Positions 1-8,830 of a DNA stretch of 64,000 nucleotides are shown piece by piece. Source of the DNA: JAHTBL01 sp038532735 (GTDB lineage Bacteria; Pseudomonadota; Alphaproteobacteria; Rhodobacterales; Rhodobacteraceae); the NCBI GenBank assembly GCA_038532735.1, contig JBCBAC010000003.1, positions 269,333-333,332 of the forward strand, in the 5' to 3' direction. Numbering within the stretch: position 1 is the first letter of the stretch; every line of letters begins with the position of its first letter. The translations under genes were made by a program, and so were the position numbers. Below the pieces are notes generated by a model. The model did not search any database, was not told the DNA's origin, and saw only the letters and a list, made by a program, of their open reading frames with translations.

Positions 1-711
1 GTTGAAGCCGTTGGGCGAGAACCCGATAGTTTCCACGTTCCAGCGCAGCGCACGCGACTTGGCGAGAAGCCGGTCCAGCGTGTCGGAGGCGGACGGGTTC
101 GGCACGACCAGATGGCGCCACAGGAAGTACCAGCCATACATCCATGTCACGAGGGCGACAGGTGCCATGAAGATCATCGAGCCGATCATGTCGATGATGC
201 GCTTGGCGCGGTGGCTGATCGCTGAATAGACCAGATCGACGCGCACATGGCCGCCTTGCACGAAGGTGTAGGTGCAGCAGAGCGTCACGACGAGCGCATT
301 GTAGAGCTTCAGTTCTTCGGACCACCAACTGACATCGAAGGTCAGCGCCTTGCCGAAGCCAAAGGAAATCTCGGCGGCGGAGAAAATCCGCTGCATGAAA
401 ACGATAATGATCTGTTGCAGCACCATCAGCAGGCCAGCCCAGGCAGCCACGCGTCCGATGGTGTTGGCCATCGTTTCCAGCCCTCGCACGCAGCCCCATA
501 GGAAGCTGTTGCGCCAGATACCGATGGCGGTGAAGACCAGAAAGGTGGTGAAGACCACAAAGAAGAACTCGACCGAGCCGCCGTAATAAATGAACCGCAT
601 CAGCGATTCCTTGTTGCTCCAATCAAGCCACAACCCCGGATGCGTGATCGCATAGGCGAAGTTGTAAAAGGCCATCGCAATATTCTGGAAAAGCCAGACG
701 ATGCCGTCCAT
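1..711 (-). CDS. dctQ: TRAP transporter small permease (DctQ), 3' end cut by window edge
   Basis: The open frame runs from the ATG at 711 to the left edge without a stop, 237 codons so far, and the C-terminus lies outside the window. The protein is hydrophobic, with about four membrane segments (near residues 45-65, 85-105, 135-152 and 175-195). It contains a stretch reading FVQGGHVRVDLVY, typical of DctQ, the four-helix small membrane subunit of TRAP carriers, which works with the large permease DctM and a periplasmic binding protein. A GGGGGA ribosome site precedes the start. It lies downstream of dctP on the same strand, so dctM is expected just beyond the edge. The subunit is longer than simple DctQ proteins, as in the TakP-associated TRAP subfamily. 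The family assignment is firm; the substrate is not known from this subunit. Confidence 0.85.
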   Translation of the reverse strand, partial: MDGIVWLFQNIAMAFYNFAYAITHPGLWLDWSNKESLMRFIYYGGSVEFFFVVFTTFLVFTAIGIWRNSFLWGCVRGLETMANTIGRVAAWAGLLMVLQQIIIVFMQRIFSAAEISFGFGKALTFDVSWWSEELKLYNALVVTLCCTYTFVQGGHVRVDLVYSAISHRAKRIIDMIGSMIFMAPVALVTWMYGWYFLWRHLVVPNPSASDTLDRLLAKSRALRWNVETIGFSPNGFN

Positions 712-781
712 GTGATGATCCCCCAGCCCGTTTGTCAGGCTCTTTATTCAGGTTGACCGCGCAAGCAGCGGCCGGGTCGTC

Positions 782-819
782 AAAAGGCGGGGACCGATAC
801 TGGCCCCCGCCCCTTTTTT
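782..819 (-). terminator. Hairpin between dctP and dctQ, candidate attenuating terminator
   Basis: A perfect 7-bp GGCGGGG/CCCCGCC stem (786-792 with 805-811) is flanked by A4 on one side and T6 on the other, so it looks like a terminator on either strand. It lies in the dctP-dctQ gap. Intergenic hairpins after binding-protein genes commonly lower transcription of the permease genes or protect the 3' end of the binding-protein mRNA. Confidence 0.55.
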
Positions 820-833
820 CGTCGCGAGAGGGC

Positions 834-1919
<1,086 letters not shown>

Positions 1920-2019
1920 ATAATGTATCCTCCCAGATATGTTGGCAGCCCACCCCTCAAGGCAGGCGGATCGTGAATGGTGCGCGGAGACTAATAGCGG
2001 CTATGCATAAGCGGAATAC

Positions 2020-2033
2020 CTACAAGTGCGTAG
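2020..2033. promoter_or_regulatory. Candidate operator in the dctP / sensor-kinase intergenic region
   Basis: The 257-bp divergent gap (1920-2176) contains an inverted repeat, CTAC-N6-GTAG, at 2020-2033. Small dyads of this kind are plausible sites for NarL/LuxR-type response regulators such as the one encoded at 3577. No convincing -35/-10 pair was identified with confidence. Linking the site to that regulator is inference from position only. Confidence 0.25.
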
Positions 2034-2176
2034 ACCGTCGCTTTTCAGAGCGAATTTTACGCAACCGCGCCACAAAAACAGGCGAAATCAAAGGTTTTCT
2101 GGAGCGCGGTGCGTGGTTTGAGCGTAAATAGGGGCCGTCACTTGGCGAATCGAATCATCTCTTACTGGCGTTTTGC

Positions 2177-3580
2177 ATGTTCCGGCTGTCTCTGACCTAC
2201 GCGCAAAAACTGTTCTTGCTGGCCACCCTGCCCTTGTTGCTGGCGGTCGCGGCCATCGCGATTGTGGTGACCAACCAGTCGCGGCAACTGGCCGAGCGTG
2301 AGATCCAGCAGCTGCAGACAGAACTGATTGCCGCCAAGCGCGAGGAATTGAAGAACTACCTGTCGCTGGCGCGCACGGCGATTATCAACATCTACGGTCG
2401 CGCCGCCCCTGATGATGAGGCCGCCAAGCTGGAAGTGACGCGGATCCTATCATCGATGCTCTATGGTCAGGACGGGTTCTTTTATGTCTTCGATTATGAG
2501 GGCAACAATCTGGTCGCCCCCCGGCAGACCAACCTAATCGGCAAGAACTGGTCGGGGTTGGAGGATGTGAACGGCATCGAGATCACGGATGTGCTGATCG
2601 AGCAGGCCCGCACAGGCGGCGGCTATCATGCGTTTGACTGGTTCAAACCATCGACGCGGGAGACGGCCCGCGTGGTCACCTATACCATCGGCCTGCAGGA
2701 TTGGCGTTGGGCGATCGGGACGGGTATCTTTATCGACGATATTCTAGCCACGGTCGCGGCCTCGCGCGCGGAGGTGGAGGAGCGCGTGCGCCAGACCTTC
2801 TACTATATTATCGCGATCACCATCGGGGCGCTTCTGCTGGTCTTCCTGTCCGGGCTGATGCTGAATGTGCGCGAGCGGCGGCTGGCGGATGCCAAGCTGA
2901 AGGCACTCACTCAGCGGATTTTCGACACGCAGGAGGAAGAGCGCAGGCGCGTGGCGCGGGAATTGCATGACAGTATCAGCCAGATCCTTGTGTCCGTCCG
3001 CTATGCGCTGGATCTGGCGCGGCGGCGGATCGCGAAGGGCGATGCGCGCGCGGGGGACAGTCTGGACAAGGGGTTCGAGACGCTGTCGGAGGCGATTGTC
3101 GAAGTGCGCCGCATCAGCCGCGATTTGCGCCCCGGTGTGCTGGACGACCTGGGGCTAGGCCCTGCCCTGAAAGCGCTGATCGAGGATTTCAGCGAGCGCA
3201 CGGGGATCGAGACCTCGTTCGAGACGGTTGTTTTCCGCAACCGGCTGGATCAGGACGCCAAGATTGCCTTGTATCGCATCGCGCAGGAAGCACTGACGAA
3301 TATTGAGCGGCATGCCGAAGCCCGGCGTGTGACGCTGGACCTGCGCGGCCACAAGGACGGTGCAACCTTGCGCATCTCGGACGATGGGCGCGGGCTGGAA
3401 GACGCCTCTGCCGCGCGACAAGAGCGCAGTGGTCTGGGCCTACGCAATATGCAAGAACGCATCGAACAGCTGGATGGCACGCTGCGGATCCTGTCGTCGA
3501 AGACCGGCACGGTGATCGAAGCGCAGGTCCCGCTAAGCCATCTGTTGCCGCCAGAAGGCAAAACGAAAGTATCAGCATGA
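2177..3580 (+). CDS. Cache-domain sensor histidine kinase (HisKA_3 / NarL-DegS class)
   Basis: This 467-residue membrane sensor has a transmembrane helix at about residues 11-32, a periplasmic Cache-type sensor domain to about 200, and a second helix at 208-230. A HisKA_3 dimerisation domain follows, with the phospho-acceptor His264 in the motif ARELHDSISQIL. The C-terminal ATPase domain carries the N box EALTNIERHA and the DDGRGLE box. It should autophosphorylate on His264 and pass phosphate to the regulator encoded at 3577, which overlaps it by 4 bp. Being divergent from the TRAP genes, it probably senses the same or a related carboxylate and controls uptake; Cache domains often bind small organic acids. 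The ligand is unknown. Confidence 0.87.
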   Translation: MFRLSLTYAQKLFLLATLPLLLAVAAIAIVVTNQSRQLAEREIQQLQTELIAAKREELKNYLSLARTAIINIYGRAAPDDEAAKLEVTRILSSMLYGQDGFFYVFDYEGNNLVAPRQTNLIGKNWSGLEDVNGIEITDVLIEQARTGGGYHAFDWFKPSTRETARVVTYTIGLQDWRWAIGTGIFIDDILATVAASRAEVEERVRQTFYYIIAITIGALLLVFLSGLMLNVRERRLADAKLKALTQRIFDTQEEERRRVARELHDSISQILVSVRYALDLARRRIAKGDARAGDSLDKGFETLSEAIVEVRRISRDLRPGVLDDLGLGPALKALIEDFSERTGIETSFETVVFRNRLDQDAKIALYRIAQEALTNIERHAEARRVTLDLRGHKDGATLRISDDGRGLEDASAARQERSGLGLRNMQERIEQLDGTLRILSSKTGTVIEAQVPLSHLLPPEGKTKVSA

Positions 3581-4221
3581 GTAAGACCCGCGTTGTGATT
3601 GTGGATGACCACCCGATGGTTGCAGAAGGCATCCAGTCAATCCTTGAGACGTATGACGATATCGAGGTGGTGGGTGTCTTGAGCAACGGTCAGGAAGCGA
3701 TTGATCAGGTCGAAGCGCTTGCCCCGGACGTCATGCTGCTCGATCTGAACATGCCGCAAGTCAGCGGGCTGAGCGCGACCGAGATCATTCTGGAGCGGCG
3801 GCCCGAGACCAACATCCTGATCCTGTCGATGCATGACAGCCCCGAATATATCAACTCTGCCCTAAGCCACGGGGCGAAGGGATACGTTCTGAAGGACGTG
3901 CCGACGGAAGAGATCAAAGAGGCGATTGATGCTGTTATGACCGGCGGGCGCTATCTGTGCACCGGGGCCAAAGGCTCGCTTGAGCCGGTCCAAAACGGCG
4001 CGCGAGAGGCCTTGACCAACCGTGAGCAGACGATCCTGCTACAACTGGCACAGGGTCAGTCGAACAAGGAAGTCGCGGCGACCCTGGATATTTCCGTGCG
4101 CACGGTGGAGACCCATCGCAAAAACATCAAACGCAAGCTGGGGATTGCCTCCACCGCAGGGCTCACACGATATGCGCTGGAGCATGGGGTGCTGCAAGGA
4201 ACGGGCGTGGATCTGAAGTAA
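3577..4221 (+). CDS. NarL/FixJ-family response regulator
   Basis: This 214-residue regulator has an N-terminal receiver domain (residues 1-120) with the acidic pocket D10/D11 and phospho-acceptor D56 in LLDLNMP. A C-terminal LuxR/GerE helix-turn-helix spans about 145-205 and includes the recognition segment SVRTVETHRKNIKRKL. The start codon overlaps the stop of the kinase gene (ATGA), so the two are translationally coupled and form one two-component system. Output domains of this class bind short dyads upstream of target promoters, and the divergent TRAP operon is the obvious candidate target. That link is inference. No other effector domain is visible. Confidence 0.9.
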   Translation: MSKTRVVIVDDHPMVAEGIQSILETYDDIEVVGVLSNGQEAIDQVEALAPDVMLLDLNMPQVSGLSATEIILERRPETNILILSMHDSPEYINSALSHGAKGYVLKDVPTEEIKEAIDAVMTGGRYLCTGAKGSLEPVQNGAREALTNREQTILLQLAQGQSNKEVAATLDISVRTVETHRKNIKRKLGIASTAGLTRYALEHGVLQGTGVDLK

Positions 4222-4269
4222 TCCGGGTGGCTCTTTGAGGACGTCAGACCCGCACAATAAAGTCGCACC

Positions 4270-4791
4270 ATGATTTACGTCTTGGCATACCCGGCGTTCG
4301 AGCCAAACACGGCCGCGCGTATCCGCACTTTCCGAGAGATGCATGAGCCTGACCGGGCGAAATTGGTTCCGCCTCACATCACGCTGGTCTTCGGCATGGA
4401 CGATATTCATCTGGCCGCGGTGTCTGAACGGGTCGACACGGTGTCCCGGCAAGCCCGTGCCGTGCCGGTCTTGTTCGATCGCCATGTGAGCGCGTTCGAT
4501 CCGTTCGAGGAGACGCACAAGATTTTCCTACTTTGTGGTGACGGGCGCGCGGAAATCACGTCGTTGCACACTCAGCTCTATGACGGGGCGCATCGGTCGG
4601 AGTTGAGCCCCGCGCACTCCTTCGAACCCCATATGACGGTTGGCGCTTATCGTGATGGAGCAGCGTTAGATCGGGTTGATATCTCTGCGGTGGGACAGTT
4701 TCCCATCAAAGGGCTGGTGTCCTCGCTCGAACTGGTTCGGTTAGATGGCGAGAAGCTGACAACGCTGCGGTCGATGCCATTGGGCGCGTAG
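4270..4791 (+). CDS. 2H phosphoesterase / 2'-5' RNA ligase-like protein
   Basis: This 173-residue cytosolic protein has the two H-x-T/S motifs that define the 2H phosphoesterase superfamily: HITL near residue 38 and HMTV near residue 123. In this fold the two histidines line a cleft that opens cyclic phosphates or processes 2'-5' and 2',3'-cyclic RNA ends. The spacing of about 85 residues and the total length suit the family. It follows the response-regulator gene by 48 bp and has its own weak upstream region, so a link to the two-component system is not implied. The substrate cannot be told from sequence; RNA, ADP-ribose derivatives and small cyclic nucleotides are all possible. Confidence 0.72.
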   Translation: MIYVLAYPAFEPNTAARIRTFREMHEPDRAKLVPPHITLVFGMDDIHLAAVSERVDTVSRQARAVPVLFDRHVSAFDPFEETHKIFLLCGDGRAEITSLHTQLYDGAHRSELSPAHSFEPHMTVGAYRDGAALDRVDISAVGQFPIKGLVSSLELVRLDGEKLTTLRSMPLGA

Positions 4792-5136
4792 TTTTGGTTT
4801 TGGATGTGCCGTTGTTTGAATTATGACGCTAAAGACGATTTGCCTCCCCATCTTAAGGATTTGGGGTGATGCGTTGGGGAAAAAGGTCCCGGGTCAGGTC
4901 CGGGACGGGTATAGAGTTGAAGTGAAGGGCATCTGCTGGCGGGAGACCGCGCAAAGCCCCATGGCCGACACTTGACGTCGTCCTCAAAACGACCGAGCTT
5001 TCAGCATACCGCCCAACGCCCCGCGACCGATCAGGTCAAGTCTTACAGGGCGTGTAGGTGCCAATAAGCACCTGACAAGACGCTCTACGGGATGCGTCTC
5101 CAATCCTTCCAGAACACATCAAAGGAGCCTGAGAAC
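4792..5136. other. Gene-free stretch before the DinB gene
   Basis: No credible coding frame is seen here. The stretch holds a short palindrome at 4886-4906 (listed separately). It also has a 6-bp hairpin, AGGTGC/GCACCT, at 5056-5073 with loop CAATAA, possibly in the DinB-gene leader. An in-frame upstream ATG at 5092 lacks a ribosome site and was not used as the start. Confidence 0.5.
4886..4906. repeat. Short dispersed palindrome, copy 1
   Basis: GTCCCGG (4886-4892) pairs with CCGGGAC (4900-4906) around GTCAGGT. The pattern resembles the copies at 5701-5721 and 57993-58014 (core CCCGG-RYYTGAY-CCGGG). Such intergenic palindromes are common in alphaproteobacterial chromosomes. Confidence 0.5.
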
Positions 5137-5634
5137 ATGATCTCAGCCGACTATTGCCGCCTTATGGCACATTACAACACTTGGCAGAACACCTCCTTGG
5201 TCACCGCCGCCGACACGCTTTCTGACGCGGCGCGCCATAAAGATCGCGGCGCGTTCTTTCGATCAATTGCCGCTACTCTCAACCATCTGTACTGGGCCGA
5301 TGCCCTGATCTTGCAGAGACTTCAGGGAAACGAACGGCCCGAGGACACCGTCAAACACTCGCTCACCAGTCCGTCGGATTGGGAGCGTTTCAAGACGATG
5401 CGTTTGAGACGCAATCAGGACATCGAAGACTGGGCGGCCCCATTGATTGATGCTGACTTGGAGGGCACGGTGGTCTGGTATCCTGGCGACGGCACACGCC
5501 GGATCGAGGCACTAAAGGCCCTTTGTGTTGTTGAGCTTTTCAATCACCAAGTGCACCACCGGGGTCAGATCCACGCGATGTTGACAGCAGCAGGTGCAGA
5601 GCCTGAACCGACGAACCTTTCAATGTTGCCGTGA
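5137..5634 (+). CDS. DinB-family (DinB/YfiT-fold) protein
   Basis: This 165-residue protein of the DinB four-helix fold typically coordinates a metal through three histidines. The expected residues are visible: the His in NHLYWAD (about residue 49) and those in HQVHHRGQ near residues 135-139. Related enzymes act as thiol-dependent transferases or hydrolases (bacillithiol or mycothiol transferases, maleylpyruvate isomerase), but alphaproteobacterial members mostly lack an assigned reaction. The ATG at 5137 is chosen over an earlier in-frame ATG at 5092 because AAAGGAG lies just before it. Despite the name, no SOS box is seen upstream. The gene stands alone between two non-coding stretches. Confidence 0.8.
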   Translation: MISADYCRLMAHYNTWQNTSLVTAADTLSDAARHKDRGAFFRSIAATLNHLYWADALILQRLQGNERPEDTVKHSLTSPSDWERFKTMRLRRNQDIEDWAAPLIDADLEGTVVWYPGDGTRRIEALKALCVVELFNHQVHHRGQIHAMLTAAGAEPEPTNLSMLP

Positions 5635-5899
5635 AGCGTCCGACGCGCGGGGTGCGGGGTGCGGGAAATCCGTTGAAAGCCGATCAATGCAACGCAATGC
5701 GCCCCGGACTTGATCCGGGGCCTCGTTACTCCGACCCGCCCAGGGTCAGGCCCAGGACAGGGTAGTTCTTGGAATGTAGGTCAGGTTTATAGGCGGATGC
5801 AGACCCAGAAATTTGCGCTTGTGATGCCAACCCCCTCTCCTTCGACATATAATTTCGCAAAATAATGTCGCAGCGACAGATTATTCAGCGCTTTGGCTG
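5635..5899. other. Gene-free stretch upstream of the ilv promoter
   Basis: No coding frame is supported. It contains the palindrome at 5701-5721, a degenerate partner around 5743-5768, and an AT-rich patch at about 5840-5885 just before the ilv promoter, which could act as an upstream promoter element. Confidence 0.4.
5701..5721. repeat. Short dispersed palindrome, copy 2
   Basis: GCCCCGGA (5701-5708) pairs with TCCGGGGC (5714-5721) around CTTGA, giving an 8-bp perfect stem. It belongs to the same pattern as 4886-4906 and 57993-58014. Its position after the DinB gene would allow a role as an RNA 3' hairpin, but no T-run follows. Confidence 0.55.
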
Positions 5900-5928
5900 T
5901 TGACGCCCCCAAAACCCCGACCTAATGT
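5900..5928 (+). promoter_or_regulatory. Probable sigma-70 promoter of the ilv operon
   Basis: TTGACG at 5900-5905 is separated by exactly 17 bp from TAATGT at 5923-5928. Transcription would begin near 5935, a few bases before the leader-peptide ribosome site AAGGAG (5941-5946). The fit with the downstream leader and attenuator supports the call. Confidence 0.6.
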
Positions 5929-5952
5929 CCGCGTCACATGAAGGAGCTGATG

Positions 5953-6000
5953 ATGTTGAGCATTGTCGTACTAGTAGGGATAACGCGCATGGGCCGGTGA
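5953..6000 (+). CDS. ilv leader peptide (15 aa, rich in Leu/Ile/Val)
   Basis: This tiny frame reads MLSIVVLVGITRMGR and then TGA. Seven of its 15 residues are Leu, Ile or Val, the three end products of the pathway encoded downstream. AAGGAG at 5941-5946 lies 6 nt before this ATG. An ATG at 5950 adds one Met, and one at 5938 would extend it to 20 residues but overlaps the ribosome site. The peptide itself probably has no function: its translation rate reports charged branched-chain tRNA levels to the attenuator that follows. Ribosome stalling on the Ile-Val-Val-Leu-Val run would leave 5985-5993 free to pair downstream. Confidence 0.82.
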   Translation: MLSIVVLVGITRMGR

Positions 6001-6054
6001 ACCGGACACCCAAATGGGACCCCATGCGCCTCCGATACTCTCGGGGGCTTTTTT
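5985..6054 (+). promoter_or_regulatory. Transcription attenuator controlling ilvI-ilvH
   Basis: The terminator is an 8-bp stem, GCCTCCGA (6028-6035) with TCGGGGGC (6041-6048), followed by T6 (6049-6054). A competing 9-bp perfect helix can form between GCGCATGGG (5985-5993, the end of the leader frame) and CCCATGCGC (6021-6029), which takes up the first two bases of the terminator stem. When ribosomes stall at the Ile/Val/Leu codons the long helix can form and transcription continues; when they reach the stop at 6000 they cover 5985-5993 and the terminator folds. This is the classic amino-acid attenuation design known for ilv operons of proteobacteria. The structures are seen in the sequence; the regulation is inferred. 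Confidence 0.82.
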
Positions 6055-6094
6055 ATGTGTAACGAGACTGACGTCAGATACGGAGCATAGAGCG

Positions 6095-7846
6095 ATGACA
6101 CGTCAAATGACCGGAGCGAAAATGGTTGTCCAAGCCCTGAAGGATCAGGGTGTCGACACGGTATTCGGATATCCCGGCGGCGCCGTGCTACCGATTTACG
6201 ACGAGATCTTTCAGCAAAACGATATCAAGCACATTCTGGTGCGCCACGAGCAAGGTGCGACCCATGCCGCCGAAGGCTACGCGCGCGCGACGGGCAAGCC
6301 CGGTGTGGTTCTGGTGACCTCTGGTCCGGGGGCCACGAATGCGGTGACGGGCCTGACGGACGCGCTGATGGACAGCATCCCGATGATCGTGCTGACGGGT
6401 CAGGTGCCCACGTTCATGATCGGCTCGGACGCGTTTCAGGAAGCCGATACGGTGGGTATCACGCGGCCCTGCACCAAGCATAACTGGCTGGTGAAAGAGA
6501 CGGACAACCTCGCCGGTGTGATCCATGAAGCGTTCCATGTGGCGACCTCCGGCCGCCCTGGCCCGGTTCTGGTCGACATCCCCAAGGACGTGCAGTTTGC
6601 CAACGGCAGCTACACCCCGCCTGAGCAGGTGCAGACGCATTACAACCCGCAGGTCAAAGGCGATATGGCCGAGATCGAGAAGCTGGTCGATCTGATGATG
6701 ACCGCGAAGAAGCCGATCTTTTACACAGGTGGCGGAGTCATCAATTCCGGCACGGCGGCCACGCAATTGCTGCGTGAGCTGGTGGCGGCCACGGATTTCC
6801 CGATCACGTCCACGCTGATGGGCTTGGGCTGTTACCCCGCATCGGGCAAGAACTGGCTGGGCATGCTGGGCATGCATGGGCTTTATGAAGCCAACATGGC
6901 GATGCATGATTGCGATCTGATGATCAATATCGGTGCGCGGTTTGACGACCGGATCACGGGCCGCATTGATGCGTTCAGCCCCAAGTCCAAGAAGGTGCAT
7001 ATCGACATTGATCCGTCCTCGATCAACAAGGTGATCCGCGTGGATGTCCCGATTTTGGGCGACGTGGCGCATGTTCTGGAAGACGTGCTGCGGGTCTGGA
7101 AAGCCAAGGGGCGCAAGACCAATAAAGAAGGTCTGGCCAAGTGGTGGGATCAGATCAACGAATGGCGCAAGGTTGATTGCCTGAAGTTCAAGCAGTCCGG
7201 TAAGACGATCAAACCGCAATATGCGTTGCAGCGTCTGGAAGAGCTGACCAAGGGCCATGACCGCTACATCACGACCGAAGTGGGTCAGCACCAGATGTGG
7301 GCCGCGCAATATTTGGGGTTTGAGGATCCCAATCATTGGATGACTTCCGGCGGTCTGGGCACGATGGGCTATGGCACGCCTGCGTCTATCGGTGTGCAGG
7401 TGGCTCATCCCGAGAGCCTCGTGATCAACGTGGCTGGTGAGGCTTCGTGGCTGATGAATATGCAGGAGATGGGGACGGCTGTGCAATACCGCCTGCCCGT
7501 CAAGCAGTTCATTCTGAACAACGAGCGACTGGGCATGGTGCGCCAGTGGCAGGAACTGCTCCACGGCGAGCGCTATTCCCACAGCTGGTCCGAGGCGCTG
7601 CCCGATTTCGTGAAGCTCGCTGAAGCGTTTGGTGCAAAGGGCATCCTTTGTGACAATGCCGATGATCTGGACGAGGCGATCAAGGAAATGCTGGCCTATG
7701 ACGGTCCGGTGATCTTTGACTGCCTGGTTGAAAAGCATGAAAACTGCTTCCCGATGATCCCATCGGGCAAAGCCCATAACGAGATGCTTCTGGGCGAGGC
7801 CGAGACCCAAGGCGCGATTGATGCCAAAGGCTCGGTGCTTGTTTAA
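6095..7846 (+). CDS. ilvI: Acetolactate synthase, large catalytic subunit
   Basis: This 583-residue thiamine-diphosphate enzyme joins two pyruvates to acetolactate, or pyruvate and 2-oxobutyrate to acetohydroxybutyrate, as the first committed step of Val/Leu/Ile synthesis. The N-terminal domain has catalytic Glu52 in RHEQGATHAAEGYARATG; central FAD-binding and C-terminal cofactor domains follow, with MVRQWQELLHGERYSHS. The cofactor metal motif normally begins GDxS, but here it reads AGEASW, with Glu in place of the conserved Asp. The ATG at 6095 is preferred over the longer frame from 6014 because the latter lies inside the attenuator. The regulatory partner ilvH is in the same direction, but separated by a foreign-looking gene. 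Confidence 0.95.
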   Translation: MTRQMTGAKMVVQALKDQGVDTVFGYPGGAVLPIYDEIFQQNDIKHILVRHEQGATHAAEGYARATGKPGVVLVTSGPGATNAVTGLTDALMDSIPMIVLTGQVPTFMIGSDAFQEADTVGITRPCTKHNWLVKETDNLAGVIHEAFHVATSGRPGPVLVDIPKDVQFANGSYTPPEQVQTHYNPQVKGDMAEIEKLVDLMMTAKKPIFYTGGGVINSGTAATQLLRELVAATDFPITSTLMGLGCYPASGKNWLGMLGMHGLYEANMAMHDCDLMINIGARFDDRITGRIDAFSPKSKKVHIDIDPSSINKVIRVDVPILGDVAHVLEDVLRVWKAKGRKTNKEGLAKWWDQINEWRKVDCLKFKQSGKTIKPQYALQRLEELTKGHDRYITTEVGQHQMWAAQYLGFEDPNHWMTSGGLGTMGYGTPASIGVQVAHPESLVINVAGEASWLMNMQEMGTAVQYRLPVKQFILNNERLGMVRQWQELLHGERYSHSWSEALPDFVKLAEAFGAKGILCDNADDLDEAIKEMLAYDGPVIFDCLVEKHENCFPMIPSGKAHNEMLLGEAETQGAIDAKGSVLV

Positions 7847-7851
7847 AAGAT

Positions 7852-8826
7852 ATGCGGCTAGGCGACCAAGACCTATTGGATATTTTCTATCCTCATGCGG
7901 TAAGAAAATACCGAGGGATCAATGAGCGAGGTAGCGACTTCGCTCACTACACCAGTGCATCTAACGCAATGAGAATCCTAGAAAATCAACAATTCACTTT
8001 GAGAAATGCGCTCGAGATGAATGATTTTTCCGAGATTTCATATGGCACGAGCCTACTTTCAAAGGTGTGGAGAAGCGAAATTGGGGTTGGCTCAAATCGT
8101 ACCGGCAGGCTTGCTAAATTACTTGATGGTATCCAAGAGGGAATTTCCACGGAGATTGAAGCCCGTTTTGATGATGTAAAAAAAGAACGGAGCGCTCAAA
8201 CCTTTTTGCTTTCACTTACCGAACACAATCCAGAGTCCGATGACAGATACGGTCGACTGTCCATGTGGCGGGCTTACGGTGGCAAAACCAACGTAGCACT
8301 AGTCCTGAATAGAAGTTCATTTGGGGGTGTGGAGAACGACTCAGCACTTGTCGGCTCACCTGTCCTCTATGCGGATGAGGACGTTTTCGCCGAGGAGTTC
8401 GAGCTTCTTGTGAATAATCTTAAAAGAAATGAAGCCAATCTGAGGAAAATGAGTCCTCTGAATCTGATTGATGAGATCGTCAACGCTATGAATATGGCAA
8501 CTCTTTCAACGAAACATCCTGGTTTCCAAGAGGAAAGAGAATTGCGAGTTCTCTATGCGCCTTGGATCATTCCGACAAGTGCTGTCGAAATTGTGCCTAT
8601 TACGATTGATGAGCGCCCACAACTTGTTTGCAAAGTTCCACTGAAGAATACTCCAGGCATCTTAAGCAAAGGTGCGACAGTTCACGAGCTACTTAAAAAG
8701 ATCATCATTGGACCAACCGATCAGCCTTATCCACTGTATCAAGCATTTGTTCATTGTTTACAGTCCTTAGGCTTTCCAAACGCAGAGACAATGGTGACGA
8801 CTTCAAACATCCCGATAAGAAGGTAA
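7852..8826 (+). CDS. DUF2971 family protein, AT-rich gene inserted between ilvI and ilvH
   Basis: This 324-residue soluble protein shows the pattern of the DUF2971 family: HYTSASNAMRILEN near residue 32, MNDFSEISYG near residue 56, and the central SMWRAYGGKTNVALVLN. The family's biochemical role is not established; members occur in variable genomic islands, sometimes beside phage-defence genes. The gene starts 5 bp after the ilvI stop and ends 4 bp before ilvH, with the ilvH ribosome site (AAGG) inside its last codons. Its bases and codons are clearly more AT-rich than both neighbours (frequent AAT, AAA, CTT, TTT), pointing to recent horizontal acquisition. It would be co-transcribed with, and attenuated like, the ilv genes. 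No strong ribosome site precedes it. Confidence 0.75.
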   Translation: MRLGDQDLLDIFYPHAVRKYRGINERGSDFAHYTSASNAMRILENQQFTLRNALEMNDFSEISYGTSLLSKVWRSEIGVGSNRTGRLAKLLDGIQEGISTEIEARFDDVKKERSAQTFLLSLTEHNPESDDRYGRLSMWRAYGGKTNVALVLNRSSFGGVENDSALVGSPVLYADEDVFAEEFELLVNNLKRNEANLRKMSPLNLIDEIVNAMNMATLSTKHPGFQEERELRVLYAPWIIPTSAVEIVPITIDERPQLVCKVPLKNTPGILSKGATVHELLKKIIIGPTDQPYPLYQAFVHCLQSLGFPNAETMVTTSNIPIRR

Positions 8827-8830
8827 CCCG

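Noticed and set aside
6188..7810. Minus-strand open frame opposite ilvI
   Set aside because: It is His/Arg-rich with no family features, lying over a clear acetolactate synthase gene; a shadow frame.
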